DNA from: Tolypothrix sp. PCC 7910
GTDB lineage: Bacteria; Cyanobacteriota; Cyanobacteriia; Cyanobacteriales; Nostocaceae
Assembly (NCBI RefSeq): GCF_011769525.1
Contig: NZ_CP050443.1
Location: 1-52,343, forward strand
Length of the DNA: 52,343 nucleotides
Direction of reading: 5' to 3'
A program made the translations under genes and the position numbers. Positions 27,658-35,081 of the stretch are shown piece by piece. Position 1 is the stretch's first letter; every line of letters begins with the position of its first letter. A model generated the notes under the pieces. It did no database searches. It was not told the origin of the DNA and worked only from the letters and a program-made list of their open reading frames with translations.

Positions 27658-28650
27658 ATGACATCGATTCACCCTGAAAATTTGAGTGTTTTGGAGAACT
27701 CGCTGGCGTTGGCGATCGGTGAGGATTTTTCTCTGGAGAATGACCCCGATGTTATCCAGCAGTTGATTGGGGATAAGCGGAGTGAGAACACCAAGCGCGA
27801 ATACCAAAAAGATTTGAAAGACTTCTTCCTGTTTGTCGTTAAGAAAGAACCCAGTCGGGATTTGGTTTTGGAGTTTCTTCACCTGGAACAGCGTCATGCT
27901 GTTGCTGTGGTTCTCAAGTATAAGGCACACCTAATTAAGAAAAAACTGGCTGAAGCTACAGTGAATCGTCGCCTCAGTGCTATCAAGTCAATGGTAGAGA
28001 TGGGGCGACGCTTGGGGGTCTGCAATTTCTCTTTAGATGATGTCAAAGGTGAAAGGGTCGAAACCTATCGAGACACTACAGGAATTCCAGCGACTGACTA
28101 TGCTAAGGTCATAGCGCTAGTTGACCAGAATACTTTAAAGGGCAAACGCGATTATGCCATCCTGCGATTACTTTGGGATAATGGCTTGCGCCGTAATGAG
28201 ATAGTCAATTTAAATGTGCGTGACTTTAACGCCAAAGAAAAAACGCTCTCAATCCTGGGTAAAGGTAAGGGTAGCCAGAAGGAAGTGCTTGACTTATCAG
28301 ACAAAACTGCCTCTTCTCTTGCCAGTTGGATTAAAGCTTCTAAGAAAAAACGTGGTGATGACCCGCTGTTTACAGTGTTGGCTTATCACAAGAATGGAGC
28401 AAGATTAACTGGGGAAGCAATTAGGCGATTGGTGGATGGGCTATGTAAGCAAGCCGGAATTACTAAGAAGATGTCACCCCATCGTGTCCGCCACAGTGCG
28501 ATTACTACAGTATTGGATTTGAATAATGGCAACTACCGTGCTACCCAGCGCTTTAGCAGACACGCCCAAGTGCAAACGGTTTTGAAATATGATGATAACC
28601 GCCAGCGTTTGCAAAAGCAGATGAGTGACTCGATATCAGAACTCATCTAG
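27658..28650 (+). CDS. Tyrosine recombinase (phage integrase family)
   Basis: A 330-aa protein. The SAM-like core-binding domain (about 35-140) contains ENTKREYQKDLKDFFLFVVK. The catalytic domain has the first Arg in LLWDNGLRRNEIVNLNV, Lys in ILGKGKGSQKEV, HxxR in MSPHRVRHSAIT, the second His in FSRHAQVQTVLKYDD and the nucleophile Tyr in LKYDD. All active-site residues appear present. Length and layout resemble Xer/Cre-type plasmid resolvases. It could act on the 34-bp dyads flanking the relaxase, on multimer resolution sites, or at an unseen att site. The start at ATG 27658 is the first in frame. Confidence 0.9.
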   Translation: MTSIHPENLSVLENSLALAIGEDFSLENDPDVIQQLIGDKRSENTKREYQKDLKDFFLFVVKKEPSRDLVLEFLHLEQRHAVAVVLKYKAHLIKKKLAEATVNRRLSAIKSMVEMGRRLGVCNFSLDDVKGERVETYRDTTGIPATDYAKVIALVDQNTLKGKRDYAILRLLWDNGLRRNEIVNLNVRDFNAKEKTLSILGKGKGSQKEVLDLSDKTASSLASWIKASKKKRGDDPLFTVLAYHKNGARLTGEAIRRLVDGLCKQAGITKKMSPHRVRHSAITTVLDLNNGNYRATQRFSRHAQVQTVLKYDDNRQRLQKQMSDSISELI

Positions 28651-28679
28651 AAGATTTAAAAATAGTAGCCTCTTTGAAA

Positions 28680-29222
28680 TTAGATATTACCAAGAACTAA
28701 ATTGTGGGGGTTTTTGAGGAGAAAATGATTGTCAACTTTAACTAAATCACCTGTGCAGTGAATTGGTAAACGTTCCTGATAGGCTTTAATGGCTAAGATA
28801 TAATCATGGTCTGCTAGCTCGGTTTTGATTGACCGTAATTTCTCCAAAACTTCACCTAGTAAAGTAATTTCTCCACTCAGTTTATCAGTTGGGGGAGTAG
28901 CAATTTGCATGACCACACCTTGCAAGTTGAAGTTGGGATAATTGGTAATAAATTCGCTTAATATATCAACTTGGTCACGATTTTCTACCACTGATAATGT
29001 TTTTAATATATCGCTGATTCTTTCGGCATAATCTCCTAAGTTATGTTGGAGAGGTAGCAAAATTTCATATTCAGGAGCGGCAGCTTTTTTAAGTCGCCAA
29101 ATTGACCCGGCATCATTATAAATACGCCCGGTTTCCTGCCAACCTGTTGCTTGCAAGTTTGCTTGTATTACATTAGGGTCAACGGTTTTGAGGATTTGAC
29201 TATCTTTAATGGTGACTTTCAC
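28680..29222 (-). CDS. Hypothetical cyanobacterial protein
   Basis: A 180-aa soluble protein from GTG 29222. Segments are LQATGWQETGRIYNDAGSIW, YEILLPLQHNLGDYAERISD, and a C-terminus mentioning HDYILAIKAYQERLPIHCTG. The conserved look suggests a real, widespread family of unknown role. The start GTGA overlaps the stop of a truncated upstream frame, so it was once the second gene of a coupled pair. It converges with the recombinase gene, 29 bp away. Confidence 0.7.
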   Translation of the reverse strand: MKVTIKDSQILKTVDPNVIQANLQATGWQETGRIYNDAGSIWRLKKAAAPEYEILLPLQHNLGDYAERISDILKTLSVVENRDQVDILSEFITNYPNFNLQGVVMQIATPPTDKLSGEITLLGEVLEKLRSIKTELADHDYILAIKAYQERLPIHCTGDLVKVDNHFLLKNPHNLVLGNI

Positions 29223-29306
29223 GGGCTTTCTCCAAAACTAATGCGTTGAATGATGGCTTGGAGGGCATCTGGCGTAAACTGATTACTACGGGGTATTTCA
29301 ATATTC
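29220..29306 (-). pseudogene. 3' remnant of the partner gene upstream of 28680-29222
   Basis: In frame before the overlapping TGA the minus strand reads NIEIPRSNQFTPDALQAIIQ and RISFGESP, preceded by an in-frame TAG with no start. It looks like the last 28 codons of a lost gene whose stop was fused to the GTG start of the following gene. Confidence 0.45.
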
Positions 29307-29393
29307 TAGTTATAATTAATTAGAGCAAACTGCACTCAGCAGCGACCTCCCTTCCCAGTTCTGGGGTAAAAGTCATCACAAAGCGGTAAACTG

Positions 29394-29424
29394 TCTACAC
29401 CGAACGTGTATAACCAAGTGTAGA
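29394..29424. promoter_or_regulatory. Operator-like nested palindrome at the start of the RHH-like gene
   Basis: TCTACAC (29394-29400) is inverted as GTGTAGA (29418-29424), and TACAC-CGAAC-GTGTA is a second dyad (29396-29410). The element ends one base before ATG 29426 and leaves no room for a Shine-Dalgarno sequence. This suggests autoregulation at a leaderless or SD-less start. Confidence 0.5.
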
Positions 29425-29425
29425 A

Positions 29426-30004
29426 ATGGCGAAAGTTGAACGGGAGTCAATCAACTTCAAACTACCCAAGCCTTTGGTTGAGGCACTTAGAGCCACAGCC
29501 AAAGAAAGCAACACCACCGCCACTGATTTAGTAATTCAGGGGCTACGTTACGTCCTGGGTGAAGTAGATGGTATGGAAACTGATACAGAAACCCGTCTAC
29601 ACAAGCTAGAAGCAGAATTAGACCGTCTTACCAACGGTATAGAAAGCCGTGTGGAAAATGAATTAGGGCAACACTCCAAGCGGTTGAGCAGTACAGAACA
29701 AAAGCTAGAAGCGATCGCCACCAGGCTCGCACAATTAGAAGGCGCACTTAATGCTGGGCAACGCTATAAAAATCCAACCAGAAGACAAGGTTACGCTTAC
29801 AACAGCCAAGTTCCCCAATCGCTAGAACTTCAGCCATTCCTAGCAGAGAATTTAGCGAAACGATTAGGAGTGGATACGGCAACCCTGGCGCGAGAGCAAA
29901 AAAATAAAAGTCAATCTGAATTTGAACGCTGGAGCCGCAATCGAGATCCAAGTAGTACAGCGTGGCGCTATCAGGATGATGGACTCTACCATCCCATCAA
30001 GTAA
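29426..30004 (+). CDS. RHH-like DNA-binding protein with coiled coil
   Basis: A 192-aa protein. The N-terminal 45 residues, with ESINFKLPKPLVEALRATAK and DLVIQGLRYVLG, fit a ribbon-helix-helix fold. A coiled coil (about 55-105; LHKLEAELDRLTNGIESRVE) and a basic, polar C-terminal part with QSEFERWSRNRDPSSTAWRY follow. RHH proteins on plasmids act in partition, copy control, relaxosomes or as antitoxins; no toxin gene adjoins. The overlapping operator suggests that it represses itself. Confidence 0.65.
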   Translation: MAKVERESINFKLPKPLVEALRATAKESNTTATDLVIQGLRYVLGEVDGMETDTETRLHKLEAELDRLTNGIESRVENELGQHSKRLSSTEQKLEAIATRLAQLEGALNAGQRYKNPTRRQGYAYNSQVPQSLELQPFLAENLAKRLGVDTATLAREQKNKSQSEFERWSRNRDPSSTAWRYQDDGLYHPIK

Positions 30005-30129
30005 CTCCAATAATCCTTGATAAGCTCCTGTTATGGATAGTATTTACTATTTATTGTCAAGCGCTGTTGACTGTTTGTAACAATATCGTTAAATTGGTTT
30101 ACATAAAATAACACAGCCAAGAAAAAACT

Positions 30130-30300
30130 ATGTATACCACTATTAATGAAAGCGGCATTCTTAATAACTACGCAACTGAACCCCAACTTTATTACGCTGA
30201 ATATCCAAACCAAGAGATGCAAAATCGTTACAAGTTTCAAGGTGCGATCGCTACTTTAATCGTTACCACTCTAGTTTTGGTTGCCTTGGGTGTTAGCTAA
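30130..30300 (+). CDS. ssl1498-family light-harvesting-like small protein
   Basis: A 56-aa protein beginning MYTTINESGILNNYATEPQL, followed by a tyrosine-rich stretch (YYAEYPNQEMQNRY) and a single membrane helix with IATLIVTTLVLVALGVS at the end. This matches the ssl1498 type of cyanobacterial small membrane proteins, annotated as light-harvesting-like. It acts in the thylakoid or another membrane, but its precise role is not settled. A good intrinsic terminator follows at 30356. Finding it beside nucA on an apparent plasmid suggests captured chromosomal sequence. Confidence 0.75.
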   Translation: MYTTINESGILNNYATEPQLYYAEYPNQEMQNRYKFQGAIATLIVTTLVLVALGVS

Positions 30301-30355
30301 GATTTTTAGACTTCTGTATTGCTATTTCTCATCGAATATTGGATTTCTCCTAATT

Positions 30356-30384
30356 CCCTCGGTACTTAACACCGAGGGTTTTTT
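30356..30384 (+). terminator. Intrinsic terminator
   Basis: CCCTCGGT (30356-30363) pairs with ACCGAGGG (30371-30378) across a 7-nt loop, followed directly by TTTTTT. It ends the small light-harvesting-like gene transcript. Confidence 0.85.
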
Positions 30385-30405
30385 GTTGTTGGGGGTGGAT
30401 TGTTG

Positions 30406-30567
30406 CTCTCGCTAGAAAAAGTGGAGCGGATTTTGGGAGAACTGCGACAAGCAGTCAACGATCACCCTTTGACCGTCAAGATGCGCGTAGGCTTTGACAA
30501 TACAGATACCTTTTACTCAATTTTAGATATAATAAATCGCCACAGCATTGATTTACTGAGATGGAAC
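30406..30567 (+). pseudogene. tRNA-dihydrouridine synthase fragment
   Basis: The plus strand reads KVERILGELRQAVNDHPLTV, then KMRVGFDNTDTFYSILDIIN and RHSIDLL, matching the middle of Dus flavoproteins (the TVKMRVGFD motif). The start, the flavin-binding end and the catalytic Cys region are absent. The frame dissolves into a dispersed palindrome at about 30587. It is a decayed fragment of a normally chromosomal gene. Confidence 0.65.
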
Positions 30568-30586
30568 TGTTTAACCTTTGCGTAGA

Positions 30587-30611
30587 TGCGTTCGCGGAGC
30601 GTTGCCGAAGG
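30587..30611. repeat. Nostocales dispersed palindromic repeat
   Basis: Contains GCGTTCGCGGAGCG and GCCGAAGGC, words typical of the short palindromic repeats spread through Nostoc and Anabaena genomes. It truncates the Dus fragment. Confidence 0.5.
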
Positions 30612-30776
30612 CTAGCAGCTTATCGTAAGACATCGCATTCTTGTTGCTGAAGGAACGAAAACTTTAGCCCTAACACCCTACTCCAGTGTGTAACTACTAA
30701 AACCAAAACTAAGTAGAACTCAGGAGATACAATCAATTAGCTCAAGTGCAATAAATCTCATTAGGTGCAGCAATTT

Positions 30777-31598
30777 ATGAAAATCTGTCAAAATTTGGGT
30801 TTAGCATTCCTAGTGCTGATGGTCGGGTGTTCGCCTGTCCAATCCCAAATCCCACCTAACACTGAACTTTCCCCGTCAATAAGCGTGCATTTACTCCTGG
30901 GAAATGCTAGCGGTGCAACGCCAACGAGCATTACACCTGACAATTACCTCATGGTAAAAAATCAGTATGCACTCTCCTACAATCGCAGCAAAGGGACTGC
31001 GAATTGGGCAAGCTGGCAGCTTAACTCCTCATGGCTAGGAAACGCAGAGCGCCAAGATAACTTTCGCCCAGATAACACATTGCCTGCTGGTTGGGAGCGG
31101 GTAACTCCTTCTATGTATTCTGGTTCAGGTTATGACCGAGGTCATATTGTCCCTTCGGCAGACCGCACCAAGACCAAAGAGGATAATTCCTCAACTTTCC
31201 TCATGACTAACATGATGCCCCAGACTGCCGATAATAATCGCAACACTTGGGGGAATTTAGAAGATTATTGTCGAGAACTGGTAAGCCTTGGCAAAGAACT
31301 TTACATTATCGCCGGGCCTAGTGGTAGTCTTGGCGAACCCCTTAAAGGTAAGGTAACAGTTCCTCAATCGACTTGGAAGATTGTTGTCGTATTAGATACC
31401 CCAGGCACTGGAATTAATGGTATTACCGCTAATACTCGTGTGATCGCGGTTAACATCCCGAATGAACAAGAGATCAATAATGACTGGAGAGCTTATAAAG
31501 TCAACGTCTCCGAATTGGAGAAACTCACAGGCTATGATTTTCTCTCCTCAGTTTCCCCAAATATTCAGTCAGTCATTGAAAGTAAGGTAGATCCGTAA
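30777..31598 (+). CDS. nucA: NucA-type DNA/RNA non-specific endonuclease
   Basis: A 273-aa protein from ATG 30777; a GTG at 30765 is in frame but less likely, since known NucA starts with an equivalent MxIC segment. A lipoprotein-like signal (LGLAFLVLMVGCSPVQSQ) gives way to the beta-beta-alpha-metal nuclease domain. The catalytic motif SGYDRGHIVPSADRT is followed by MTNMMPQTADNNRNTWGNLE with the Mg-binding Asn. The sequence closely follows the Anabaena sugar-non-specific nuclease throughout. It degrades RNA and DNA outside the cytoplasm. The inhibitor gene nuiA converges on it, with the two stops 5 bp apart, protecting the host. Confidence 0.95.
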   Translation: MKICQNLGLAFLVLMVGCSPVQSQIPPNTELSPSISVHLLLGNASGATPTSITPDNYLMVKNQYALSYNRSKGTANWASWQLNSSWLGNAERQDNFRPDNTLPAGWERVTPSMYSGSGYDRGHIVPSADRTKTKEDNSSTFLMTNMMPQTADNNRNTWGNLEDYCRELVSLGKELYIIAGPSGSLGEPLKGKVTVPQSTWKIVVVLDTPGTGINGITANTRVIAVNIPNEQEINNDWRAYKVNVSELEKLTGYDFLSSVSPNIQSVIESKVDP

Positions 31599-31601
31599 AC
31601 A

Positions 31602-31624
31602 ACTCAAGTTTCTACAACTTGAGT
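31602..31624. terminator. Shared hairpin between nucA and nuiA
   Basis: ACTCAAGTT (31602-31610) and AACTTGAGT (31616-31624) form a perfect 9-bp stem with a 5-nt loop, overlapping the nuiA stop codon. It has no T-run, but it lies where both converging transcripts end. Confidence 0.5.
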
Positions 31625-32008
31625 GGAAAGTCCTGCTAAGTCAGCTGATGGCGTGGTTCCTAGAATATAAACATCAGCTTCTTTGCTACCAAGGCGATAT
31701 ACTTGTGGGTTACTGAGATTGGCTTTAATTACCTGCACTAGATTCTGGAATTTTTTCACAGTTTCTTGCTCAGAAGGGCTATGCCAATCTTCTTCTTTTG
31801 TCGCTACTCTAAAGAAATCATCAACTGCTATTACTTTGACAAGTGTATCTGGGGAATGATCTGTCTGTTGCACAACTTTTTCTGGTGTTACAGGTGCGAT
31901 ACCTGACCAAAGAAACACTAAAAATGGATATTCAGATTCGCTCATAAATAACAAACCTTCAGATGCTTTTTTTAAAAGCGCAATAATTTCTGAATTTGTA
32001 TTAGTCAT
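31604..32008 (-). CDS. nuiA: NuiA-type inhibitor of NucA
   Basis: A 134-aa cytoplasmic protein matching the Anabaena nuclease inhibitor along its length (NSEIIALLKKASEGLLFMSE, NPQVYRLGSKEADVYILG, end LSTQVVET). From memory of the NucA-NuiA complex, Glu24 and the C-terminal Thr contact the catalytic metal, and both E24 and the terminal T134 are present. The gene is tail-to-tail with nucA. It follows the PIN-domain gene on the same strand by about 60 bp and could share its transcript. Confidence 0.95.
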   Translation of the reverse strand: MTNTNSEIIALLKKASEGLLFMSESEYPFLVFLWSGIAPVTPEKVVQQTDHSPDTLVKVIAVDDFFRVATKEEDWHSPSEQETVKKFQNLVQVIKANLSNPQVYRLGSKEADVYILGTTPSADLAGLSTQVVET

Positions 32009-32068
32009 AAACTCAAGAAAGCGATATTTTCGTTTATGGGGTAATGGGATTCATAGGAAGTCAAGAAA

Positions 32069-32944
32069 CTAGGTTTGACGATTAATGTTAGTAACTATCT
32101 GATTTTCTGAAGGATGCTTGTAATGAGGCTGATTAATGGTCGAACATAAATAGTCAAAGGAATTATCAGTGTGTTCTAGTTGCATACTCCTCGGAGCATT
32201 TAAAGCAATGACAGCATCTCCAATCTTTTCACAACGCTTGCAATTACAGGCTACTGCTCCTTGAGCTAAGATTTCTTTGAGGTTCTGGGCAATCTTGATA
32301 AATCCTCTAGTATTTGAGGTTTTCGGTAGTTGGTCAGCTTGTGAGATGAATTGCTCAATCTCTTTTTGATACTGCACTAAAAGAAACTGATCAATCTGAC
32401 ATTTGCTGCGACAAGTTTCTACATCTCCAAATTCATCAGCAAACTGCTTTAATCCAACTGCTGGATTTTTTAAATCTAGAGTCAGTGGCACAAGAGCGCG
32501 GGCACAGGCAGTAGAATCAATGTTGGTATTGTTAAACTTTTTCCTGAGTAGAATTTCAAAACGTTTAATATAAATTACTAGAATAGAAAGCGCTGTTTCT
32601 TTATCTTGGGTACTGCTAAAGTTGAGTTGGTGCGTGCTAAAAAGTTGGGGGATAAGCTGTAAAATTGCTTTGAGTTCGCTAGCCTTAAATCTATTGCTCC
32701 ACAGAGCAATGGCATCACCAATATTATTGATAGTTTCTAGGCGTAATACAAAGTAAAAGGAAATCAGATTAATCAGATAACTGCGCTTCATCTCCATCTG
32801 CACGTAGTTAGAGAGATAAAGCTGTTGGTCAGTAAACTGAGATTCAAAATATTGTTTGTAGACTTGCGTACCTAGTAGCAGAGAACGTAGAACTGAGGTG
32901 TCTAAAAAGTGTTGAGGAACAGATTTCTCCTCCATCAAAGTCAT
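32069..32944 (-). CDS. Large PIN-like domain protein
   Basis: A 291-aa protein. FLDTSVLRSLLLG at the start gives the first PIN acidic residue. CNCKRCEKIGDAVIALNAP near the end gives another Asp next to a Cys cluster, and LEHTDNSFDYLC gives the last. The long insert between (about 60-245) is helical and has CRSKC, so a metal-binding element is possible. Its start overlaps the stop of the preceding gene (ATGA), so it is made as a pair with it. The pairing suggests toxin-antitoxin or RNase-regulator function, but the partner family is not recognised. Confidence 0.6.
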   Translation of the reverse strand: MTLMEEKSVPQHFLDTSVLRSLLLGTQVYKQYFESQFTDQQLYLSNYVQMEMKRSYLINLISFYFVLRLETINNIGDAIALWSNRFKASELKAILQLIPQLFSTHQLNFSSTQDKETALSILVIYIKRFEILLRKKFNNTNIDSTACARALVPLTLDLKNPAVGLKQFADEFGDVETCRSKCQIDQFLLVQYQKEIEQFISQADQLPKTSNTRGFIKIAQNLKEILAQGAVACNCKRCEKIGDAVIALNAPRSMQLEHTDNSFDYLCSTINQPHYKHPSENQIVTNINRQT

Positions 32945-33351
32945 TCCTGCTCCTCATTCCTATCTAGGCTTTTGTCAAGTGTTACCCCAAACGGTAGGGT
33001 ATCAAAGCCTAAGTTTTCTAGAGTTAAAATAGCGTCTTCGACTGAAGAATTATTGATGATTTCTTGATTTACTAAGGATGTAAGTAAGTCACAAACTCCC
33101 CTGTACTGACTGGCATTATAGTCAATCCATCTGTTCTGAAAGAAGAGTGCATCATACAGCGCCATTACCACTTCTGTATAGGGGTCAAAAGGTAATTTAT
33201 CGTGCATACTATGCATAGTACGCAGTAGGTTATCTGCATAGACAGCTGCTATCGGTTCTGAAGAGTTTGAGGCGAGTTTTTCTAAATCTACCAAGATAGC
33301 TTTGGTGATTTCTATTCCTGAAACTTCTTTGACAGTCTGCTCAACATTCAT
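32941..33351 (-). CDS. Partner of the PIN-like protein
   Basis: A 136-aa acidic, helical protein (ITKAILVDLEKLASNSSEPI, YDALFFQNRWIDYNASQYRG, ENLGFDTLPFGVTLDKSLD). It has no DNA-binding motif and no membrane segment that I can see. It is the first gene of a two-gene operon, with a 4-bp overlap to the PIN gene. It may be an antitoxin, or a substrate-recognition or immunity partner. Family unknown. Confidence 0.6.
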   Translation of the reverse strand: MNVEQTVKEVSGIEITKAILVDLEKLASNSSEPIAAVYADNLLRTMHSMHDKLPFDPYTEVVMALYDALFFQNRWIDYNASQYRGVCDLLTSLVNQEIINNSSVEDAILTLENLGFDTLPFGVTLDKSLDRNEEQE

Positions 33352-33468
33352 TGTTTTTATTTGAAAATAATTTCAGTGTATTTGGAGCTAATTGACATTT
33401 TATGGGGTAGATTTATGAGATAAAACCACTCCCAATACTTTTTGGATAAGTTGGAGAAGCTCTTGGAG

Positions 33469-33494
33469 TGTTCGCGTCGCTTCTTGTAGAGAAG
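33469..33494. repeat. Dispersed palindromic repeat remnant
   Basis: Contains GTTCGCGTCGC and TTGTAGAGAAG, typical words of dispersed Nostocales palindromes, in the spacer before the gene at 33646. The spacer also reads, on the minus strand, QEATRTLQELLQLIQKVLGV, a possible 3' gene remnant. Confidence 0.4.
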
Positions 33495-33645
33495 AAGTTA
33501 GATTTAAACACTCTTTCTCCCCAATTCCCCTTGCTGCACATAGACAAGAGCCAGCCTTCGCTCATAATTTTTAGATTGGTGAGCTACTAGTTTCCAGTTT
33601 ATATAAAAAATAGTCTGCCAAGCTCTAGCAAACTGCTATACCCCC

Positions 33646-34287
33646 ATGAAACAGAAAAGCCATCAGTCAGCATACGCTACCAAAATAAAAAAGTTGGTTG
33701 AAACAGCTAAAGAACTTCGTACTGAAAATTTTAGGTTGGCGTTACCTATCACGCGGTTGACTAGCATCAAAAGCCTTTGTCAAGATGAAGTTGCCGCTGA
33801 GCAATTTGCTCTTTACATGTCAAAACGGGTTCAGCAGCAAATAAACGATGGTGACTATGCCAGTCATAAGAGTACTGAAGAATGGGAGCAGAACAAAAAT
33901 TTGATTGCTGATGCCATTACTCAGATGGAGTATTACCTAGAAACTCCTAGTGCTAATGGCAAGCAATCCCTTTGTCAGCTATTGAGGCAAATTGATGAAT
34001 TGCAAGGGGACGATTACCGTAATGTCTCTTGGACTACTGTACATTTTGTCAAGAGCGGTGAACTGCTGAAGCTAGAGTATGCCATACGCTGTTTTGTTGA
34101 GCAGGATTTCCCCTATTATGCTTATAAATTAGCTAGAGAATTTATAGAAGGCTATAAACCTCAATATGGCACAGGTTTGATTCCCGAATCTGAGACTATG
34201 CTGCTGGAAGTTGCGGAATTTTGGTGTCAGTACTATTTTGGACAAAATTTATCACAGAAGTTTCCTAAATTGATAATCTCAGCCTAA
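33646..34287 (+). CDS. Hypothetical protein upstream of parAB
   Basis: A 213-aa soluble protein with a helical N-terminus (KIKKLVETAKELRTENFRLA), a middle part KRVQQQINDGDYASHKSTEE and a C-terminus EVAEFWCQYYFGQNLSQKFP. No family is recognised. It lies 41 bp before parA on the same strand, so it may be the first gene of the partition operon. Its start follows a C-run with no clear Shine-Dalgarno. Confidence 0.65.
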   Translation: MKQKSHQSAYATKIKKLVETAKELRTENFRLALPITRLTSIKSLCQDEVAAEQFALYMSKRVQQQINDGDYASHKSTEEWEQNKNLIADAITQMEYYLETPSANGKQSLCQLLRQIDELQGDDYRNVSWTTVHFVKSGELLKLEYAIRCFVEQDFPYYAYKLAREFIEGYKPQYGTGLIPESETMLLEVAEFWCQYYFGQNLSQKFPKLIISA

Positions 34288-34328
34288 ACTATGCTGTAAC
34301 AGCAGAACAAAAAGCTTACCTTACGCCA

Positions 34329-35081
34329 GTGACTAAAGTCATCGCAGTATTCAACCAAGCCGGTGGAGTCATGAAAACAAGCCTCACCATGAACCTCGGC
34401 TACCAACTACACCAGAAGAAACATAGAACACTTCTCATAGACATGGACCCACAAGGAAGTCTCACAACTTTTATGGGTCTAGAACCGCACGAACTTGAAC
34501 AAATTGTTGGTGATGTGATTCTCAATGAAGAAATGTCATTACCAATTCAACGAGATTTACATGGCATGGATTTATTACCAGCCAATATTTCATTAAGTGC
34601 TGTGGAACTACAGCTAGCTAGTGTGATGGCGAGGGAAACTCGCCTTAAGCAAGCTTTAGAACCTATCCGCGCTCAATATGATTTCATTCTCATCGATTGT
34701 CCGCCATCCTTGGGAGTGTTGAGCATTTTAGCTTTGACAGCAGGAACCCATGTTTTAATTCCTATCCAAACTCACTTCAAAGCTTTCAAGGGCACGGAAT
34801 TACTACTTGACACAATTAAACAGGTGCGAAAACATGTTAATCCTCAGTTGGCAATTGCAGGCATAGTTCCGACACTTTACAGCAACGCTAATCAAGATAA
34901 GGTAATTTTAGAAGCTCTAGAACAACAGTTATCTCCTCTAGCTAAGGTATATCCTGCGATTCCTCGTGCTACTGCATTTGCTGATGCAGCCATGAGCCGT
35001 CAGCCCCTGGCTGTTTACGCACCCAAGCATCCATCAGTTACAGTTTTAAAGAAAATTGCTCAAGGTATGGAGAAGCTGTAA
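34329..35081 (+). CDS. parA: ParA-type partition ATPase
   Basis: A 250-aa protein from GTG 34329. The deviant Walker A region reads VFNQAGGVMKTSLTMNLG. In canonical ParA this is KGGVGKT, so the signature Lys is Ala and the central Gly is Met. LLIDMDPQGSLTTFMG and FILIDCPPSLGVL keep the A' and B motifs. It has no N-terminal HTH, as in small Soj-like ParAs. It would power plasmid segregation with ParB. Its stop overlaps the parB ATG by one base. Confidence 0.9.
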   Translation: MTKVIAVFNQAGGVMKTSLTMNLGYQLHQKKHRTLLIDMDPQGSLTTFMGLEPHELEQIVGDVILNEEMSLPIQRDLHGMDLLPANISLSAVELQLASVMARETRLKQALEPIRAQYDFILIDCPPSLGVLSILALTAGTHVLIPIQTHFKAFKGTELLLDTIKQVRKHVNPQLAIAGIVPTLYSNANQDKVILEALEQQLSPLAKVYPAIPRATAFADAAMSRQPLAVYAPKHPSVTVLKKIAQGMEKL

